From positions 1 to 9,762 of the forward strand of contig CBFFYP010000114.1 of assembly GCA_965646165.1 (NCBI GenBank): DNA of 9,762 bases, read 5' to 3'. The stretch comes from MGBC114844 sp910585855. GTDB lineage: Bacteria; Bacillota; Clostridia; Lachnospirales; Lachnospiraceae. Made by a program: the position numbers and the translations under genes. Below are positions 6,903 through 9,762 of the stretch, piece by piece. Each line of letters starts with the position of its first letter. Positions within the stretch are counted from its first letter, which is position 1. A model generated the notes under the pieces. It saw only the letters and a program-made list of their open reading frames with translations, was not told where the DNA came from and ran no database searches.

Positions 6903-9537
6903 TTTTCTCTGCCTCCCTGTTCTCTTCTCTATTTTCTTTGCTCTTTCCATTTTCCCTATCTGCTTTCTTCTCTTTTGTTCTATCTGCCTCTTTTTTTATC
7001 TCCAATCCCAAATCCTCTTCTGTCGTAACCGCTGATTCCTCTAAACTGCTCTCCTCTGTTTTTTGCTCTTCCCTAAAATCCTCTGACCCTTCTTTTGTAT
7101 CCTCTTTGTCACTATCTGAATTTTCCATAGCCGCTGCTCTAGTCGAAATCAATCCATTGACATTTCCCTGAATAATCCCTCGAATATCAGCATCTACTAC
7201 ACCAGAAACATATCCTTTTACATGACCGCTTAACACTACATTGCCAGATAATATCTGCTGATGCTTAAAGTTTTTCATCAAAGTAAACGCCGTTACCTCT
7301 ATAATCTTATCTCCAAACATCAAAGTCTGAGGTAGCACCAAAAGCACCAAAATAATTGAAATAATTGTTCCACGTCCTAAACAGCTTCCAATCGTTACAA
7401 TCGCCGGATCAGAAGAAAGTTTGCTGATTAAAACACCTGCTGCCGCTAAAATCGTACCAGAAGTTACAATCGTAGGAAATGCTTGATTCAACGATTCAAT
7501 CATCGCCTGATGATACGGCATTTCCTGCTTTAACTCCATATAACGGCTGGTAATAACAATCGCATAGTCAATCGTAGCTCCCATCTGAATCGAACTGATA
7601 ATCAGATAACCCAAAAAGTAAATATAATCCCCTTTTAAATATGGAAATGAAAAATTCAGCCAAATACTGCCCTGAATCGTCAAAACCAATAAAACCGGAA
7701 GTCCTGCCGACTGAAATGTAAACATCAAAATAACCATAACAAACAACGCTGACAATACACTTACCAACGTATTATCTCCCTGAAAAGAACTCGCCAAATC
7801 GGCATCACTGGTCGAATTTCCCGCTAAACGAACCTCATTAAAATACTCCTCACCTAATTCCTGCAATACATCAATAAAAGCAAATGTTTCCTCTCCTTCT
7901 TCCGGTATCCCAAGTGTCAGCACAAAACGGCTATAGTTCTCCCCCTGAAGCTGCAGTTTTGCATCATTAAGCTGCCGATACAAATCATTGATATCCTCTT
8001 CCAATTCTTCATCCAAGGTCACATATCCCTTTTCCTTCTGATCATATAAAAACAAAAACAATTCAATAAGCGGCACTCCATAGCTATCCAACCCATTGAT
8101 AACCTGCCCATAAGACTCCTGATCCAACGCATAAGCACTATAAAGCAGCCGTGTTACCTCCACATCCATATCAATCAATTCTGCAAACTGTCTTGGTGTC
8201 AATTTATCGGTCAGTACATACCCATCTATTGCCTCAATATTAGCAAGCCCCAATACAGAATCTACTTCTTCCAACGTTTCTAACCGCCGAAGCAGTTCCC
8301 CTTCCTGCTCATAGTTTCCACAAGGCACCATCATTGCCATTACATTCTGACTGCCAAACGTATTTTCTACCATTTCTTCCTGTATCTGCCGATCACTTTT
8401 CTTCTCCGTTTTTACCAATGTATACCCATACACATAAGCACACTTACTAGAAAAATAATAAGCAAAACCCAATAAAACAATAAAAGCTGGCGGAATCACA
8501 TAGCGAGTCAATACCGTAAATTTTCCAATCGCTGTAATTTTAGGCACAAAACTTCTATGGTGTGTCTTATCAATATATTTGCTAAATATCATTAAAAGCG
8601 CAGGCATCAACAAAAACACAGAAAGCAAACTCAATAAAATTGCCTTTACCAATACCCGCCCCATATCATATCCGATTCCAAATTTCATAAACATCAGGGC
8701 AACCATACCTGATATAGTAGTCAAACTACTAGAAGAAATCTCTGGAATCGCTTTGCTTAAAGCCAAAATCACCGATTCCCTTGCCTGATGCTGTTCTCTC
8801 TCTTCCATATAACGATGACAAAGAATAATTGCATAATCAATCGCAAGAGCCAACTGCAATACAACCGCAATCGAATTTGTAACAAACGAAATCTCCCCCA
8901 TCAGATAATTTGTTCCCATATTCAAAAGAGCCGCCGCTCCAAATGTCATAAGAAGCACCGGTATCTCCGCATAAGTCTTTGAAGTAAAAAGCAGCACTGC
9001 CAAAATAACTGCAACCGCAACCAATAAAATTACATTCATCTCCGCTGCCAGTTCCGCTGCCGTATCTACTCCCACCTGAGTATTGACATAAAGATCATAA
9101 TCCTGAAGCAGTTCCCGAATCTCTAACATAGCCGACTCACTAATCTCCGAATCCGCCTCTCCCTCAAAAGTCACGCTATAAAGCGCACTAGCCCCTTTAT
9201 AATGATCCTCTGTTTCATCAAACTCTACGCCGGAAACTCCTTCCACTGCTTCTATTACTTCCACCAAACCTTCTGCCTCTGCATATGTAATATGGTCTAT
9301 CATCACTCGAGCTGTACCATACTCAATAAACTCTGCCTCCATAATATTCAGCCCTTGTCTGGTCTGCGTATCCTCTGGCAAATAAGTGGTAATATCATTG
9401 TTTACCTGAACCCAATTCATGGATACAACACTGAAAACCATCCCAATAATAAAAGCTAAAATAAAGGCTTTTCGCTTATCCACGATAAAACTGGCAAGTT
9501 TTATCATAAAACTGTTTTCACTTGTATTATTTTCCAT
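6895..9537 (-). CDS. RND/MMPL-family transporter with repeat and charged C-terminal tail
   Basis: This 880-residue polytopic protein has the duplicated RND/MMPL plan. TM1 (about 24-42) is followed by an extracellular domain (43-165) and TM2-6 (168-318); TM7 (347-363) is followed by a second extracellular domain (364-588) and TM8-12 (590-740). The Asp-Tyr pairs of MmpL-type proton relays are present in both halves, in LALAIDYAII (D234-Y235) and MGATIDYAIV (D657-Y658). The family uses the proton motive force to export lipids, drugs or peptides; the substrate here is unknown. The start ATG at 9537 has AGAGG 6 nt upstream. A longer frame from TTG 9618 overlaps the promoter and is rejected. The tail is unusual: a V-x-G ladder (764-797) followed by a highly charged, Glu/Lys-rich segment (805-880), presumably cytoplasmic. 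The gene is first in the operon and overlaps the next by 8 bp. Confidence 0.94.
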   Translation of the reverse strand: MENNTSENSFMIKLASFIVDKRKAFILAFIIGMVFSVVSMNWVQVNNDITTYLPEDTQTRQGLNIMEAEFIEYGTARVMIDHITYAEAEGLVEVIEAVEGVSGVEFDETEDHYKGASALYSVTFEGEADSEISESAMLEIRELLQDYDLYVNTQVGVDTAAELAAEMNVILLVAVAVILAVLLFTSKTYAEIPVLLMTFGAAALLNMGTNYLMGEISFVTNSIAVVLQLALAIDYAIILCHRYMEEREQHQARESVILALSKAIPEISSSSLTTISGMVALMFMKFGIGYDMGRVLVKAILLSLLSVFLLMPALLMIFSKYIDKTHHRSFVPKITAIGKFTVLTRYVIPPAFIVLLGFAYYFSSKCAYVYGYTLVKTEKKSDRQIQEEMVENTFGSQNVMAMMVPCGNYEQEGELLRRLETLEEVDSVLGLANIEAIDGYVLTDKLTPRQFAELIDMDVEVTRLLYSAYALDQESYGQVINGLDSYGVPLIELFLFLYDQKEKGYVTLDEELEEDINDLYRQLNDAKLQLQGENYSRFVLTLGIPEEGEETFAFIDVLQELGEEYFNEVRLAGNSTSDADLASSFQGDNTLVSVLSALFVMVILMFTFQSAGLPVLLVLTIQGSIWLNFSFPYLKGDYIYFLGYLIISSIQMGATIDYAIVITSRYMELKQEMPYHQAMIESLNQAFPTIVTSGTILAAAGVLISKLSSDPAIVTIGSCLGRGTIISIILVLLVLPQTLMFGDKIIEVTAFTLMKNFKHQQILSGNVVLSGHVKGYVSGVVDADIRGIIQGNVNGLISTRAAAMENSDSDKEDTKEGSEDFREEQKTEESSLEESAVTTEEDLGLEIKKEADRTKEKKADRENGKSKENREENREAEKNE
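6900..6917 (-). promoter_or_regulatory. Ribosome binding site that fixes the start of the GLUG protein
   Basis: GGGAGG lies within the last codons of the transporter gene, 8 nt before ATG 6902-6900. The start codon overlaps the transporter stop as ATGAGTAA, so translation of the two proteins is probably coupled. This site makes the 16-residue longer reading from 6950 unlikely. Confidence 0.85.
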
Positions 9538-9582
9538 AAAACGCCTCTTTCTACTATTTCTTTTGGTTGCTATAATTTTTAT

Positions 9583-9611
9583 ATTATACCCCATATTTCC
9601 CCAATTTTCAA
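9583..9611 (-). promoter_or_regulatory. Promoter of the transporter/surface-protein operon
   Basis: TTGAAA (9611-9606), a 17-bp spacer and TATAAT (9588-9583) form a near-consensus sigma-A promoter. Transcription would begin near 9576, about 38 nt before the ATG at 9537. Confidence 0.8.
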
Positions 9612-9696
9612 TTCCCAAACTCGAACCCTTTTCATTAAATTTTTAGAAATAAAATACTGCAGCAAAGGGTCTGTCTGCTTTCACCCATACGCACCA

Positions 9697-9720
9697 ACTT
9701 AATTATACTTCCATATAAAG
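9697..9720. promoter_or_regulatory. Possible operator, imperfect palindrome between divergent promoters
   Basis: ACTTAATTATA and TATAAAGT lie in inverted orientation and cover the -35 side of the plus-strand promoter at 9732-9737. The match is imperfect and AT-rich, so it could be chance. The position would suit a repressor of the divergent gene and perhaps the operon. Confidence 0.2.
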
Positions 9721-9737
9721 TCGTTTTCTGATATAAT
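9709..9737 (+). promoter_or_regulatory. Extended -10 promoter for the gene starting at 9756
   Basis: TGATATAAT provides a perfect TATAAT (9732-9737) with the TGn extension. The 17-bp-spaced -35 (TTCCAT) is poor, as extended -10 promoters tolerate. Transcription would start near 9744, so the leader is only about 12 nt and begins at the ribosome binding site. Confidence 0.55.
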
Positions 9738-9755
9738 TAAATTGAGGTGAAACAT

Positions 9756-9762
9756 ATGGAGA
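9756..9762 (+). CDS. Start of a divergent gene, truncated by the window edge
   Basis: ATG at 9756 follows GAGGTG with 6 nt spacing and an extended -10 promoter. Only two codons (Met-Glu) and one further base are visible, so the product cannot be identified. Genes divergent from RND/MMPL transporters are often TetR-type regulators; that is a context guess only. Confidence 0.55.

Noticed and set aside
6845..7171. Plus-strand frame rich in Ser and Phe opposite the operon junction
   Set aside because: It is the antisense of the Glu/Lys-rich transporter tail and the next gene's signal peptide; composition is explained by that.
9651..9690. GCAG...CTGC and GGGT...ACCC pairings as a structured RNA or terminator
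   Set aside because: The arms are 4 bp and interleaved, and no T-run follows on either strand at a suitable distance.

Overview
The window looks like chromosomal DNA of a low-GC Gram-positive anaerobe, most likely a Lachnospiraceae-type Clostridium relative. This is inferred from the AT-rich sequence, strong AAGGAGG-type ribosome binding sites, TTGaaa/TATAAT promoters, and a large GLUG-repeat surface protein with a membrane anchor. No taxonomic search was possible. There is no rRNA, tRNA, transposase or CRISPR array.

Layout. Positions 1-392 (minus) hold the first 130 codons of a gene of unknown function that runs off the left edge. Positions 519-1886 (minus) encode a complete MATE-family multidrug/cation antiporter. 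A 260-bp divergent region separates it from a YdjM-family membrane-bound predicted metal-dependent hydrolase at 2147-2815 (plus). Positions 2816-3032 lie between convergent genes and contain a long multi-stem inverted repeat that ends in a T-run on the minus strand. It is probably the terminator of the operon to its right, but it is unusually elaborate.

The right two thirds (3033-9537, minus) is a two-gene operon. The first gene encodes an 880-residue RND/MMPL-type membrane transporter with an odd C-terminal tail. The second overlaps it by 8 bp (ATGAGTAA) and encodes a 1289-residue secreted, membrane-anchored protein. In that protein a GLUG-type beta-solenoid is split by two similar-length helical segments joined by a Ser/Thr/Glu-rich, repeat-containing linker. 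A near-consensus promoter (TTGAAA-17-TATAAT) precedes the operon. A divergent plus-strand gene begins at 9756 with only seven bases visible; its position suggests a regulator, but the sequence cannot prove this.

The most interesting candidate system is this transporter plus dedicated surface-stalk pair. The overlap argues for co-translation, and the architecture suggests an extracellular partner that extends the transporter towards or across the cell wall. That role is inference. The structured element at 2900-3006 is the second item worth attention.
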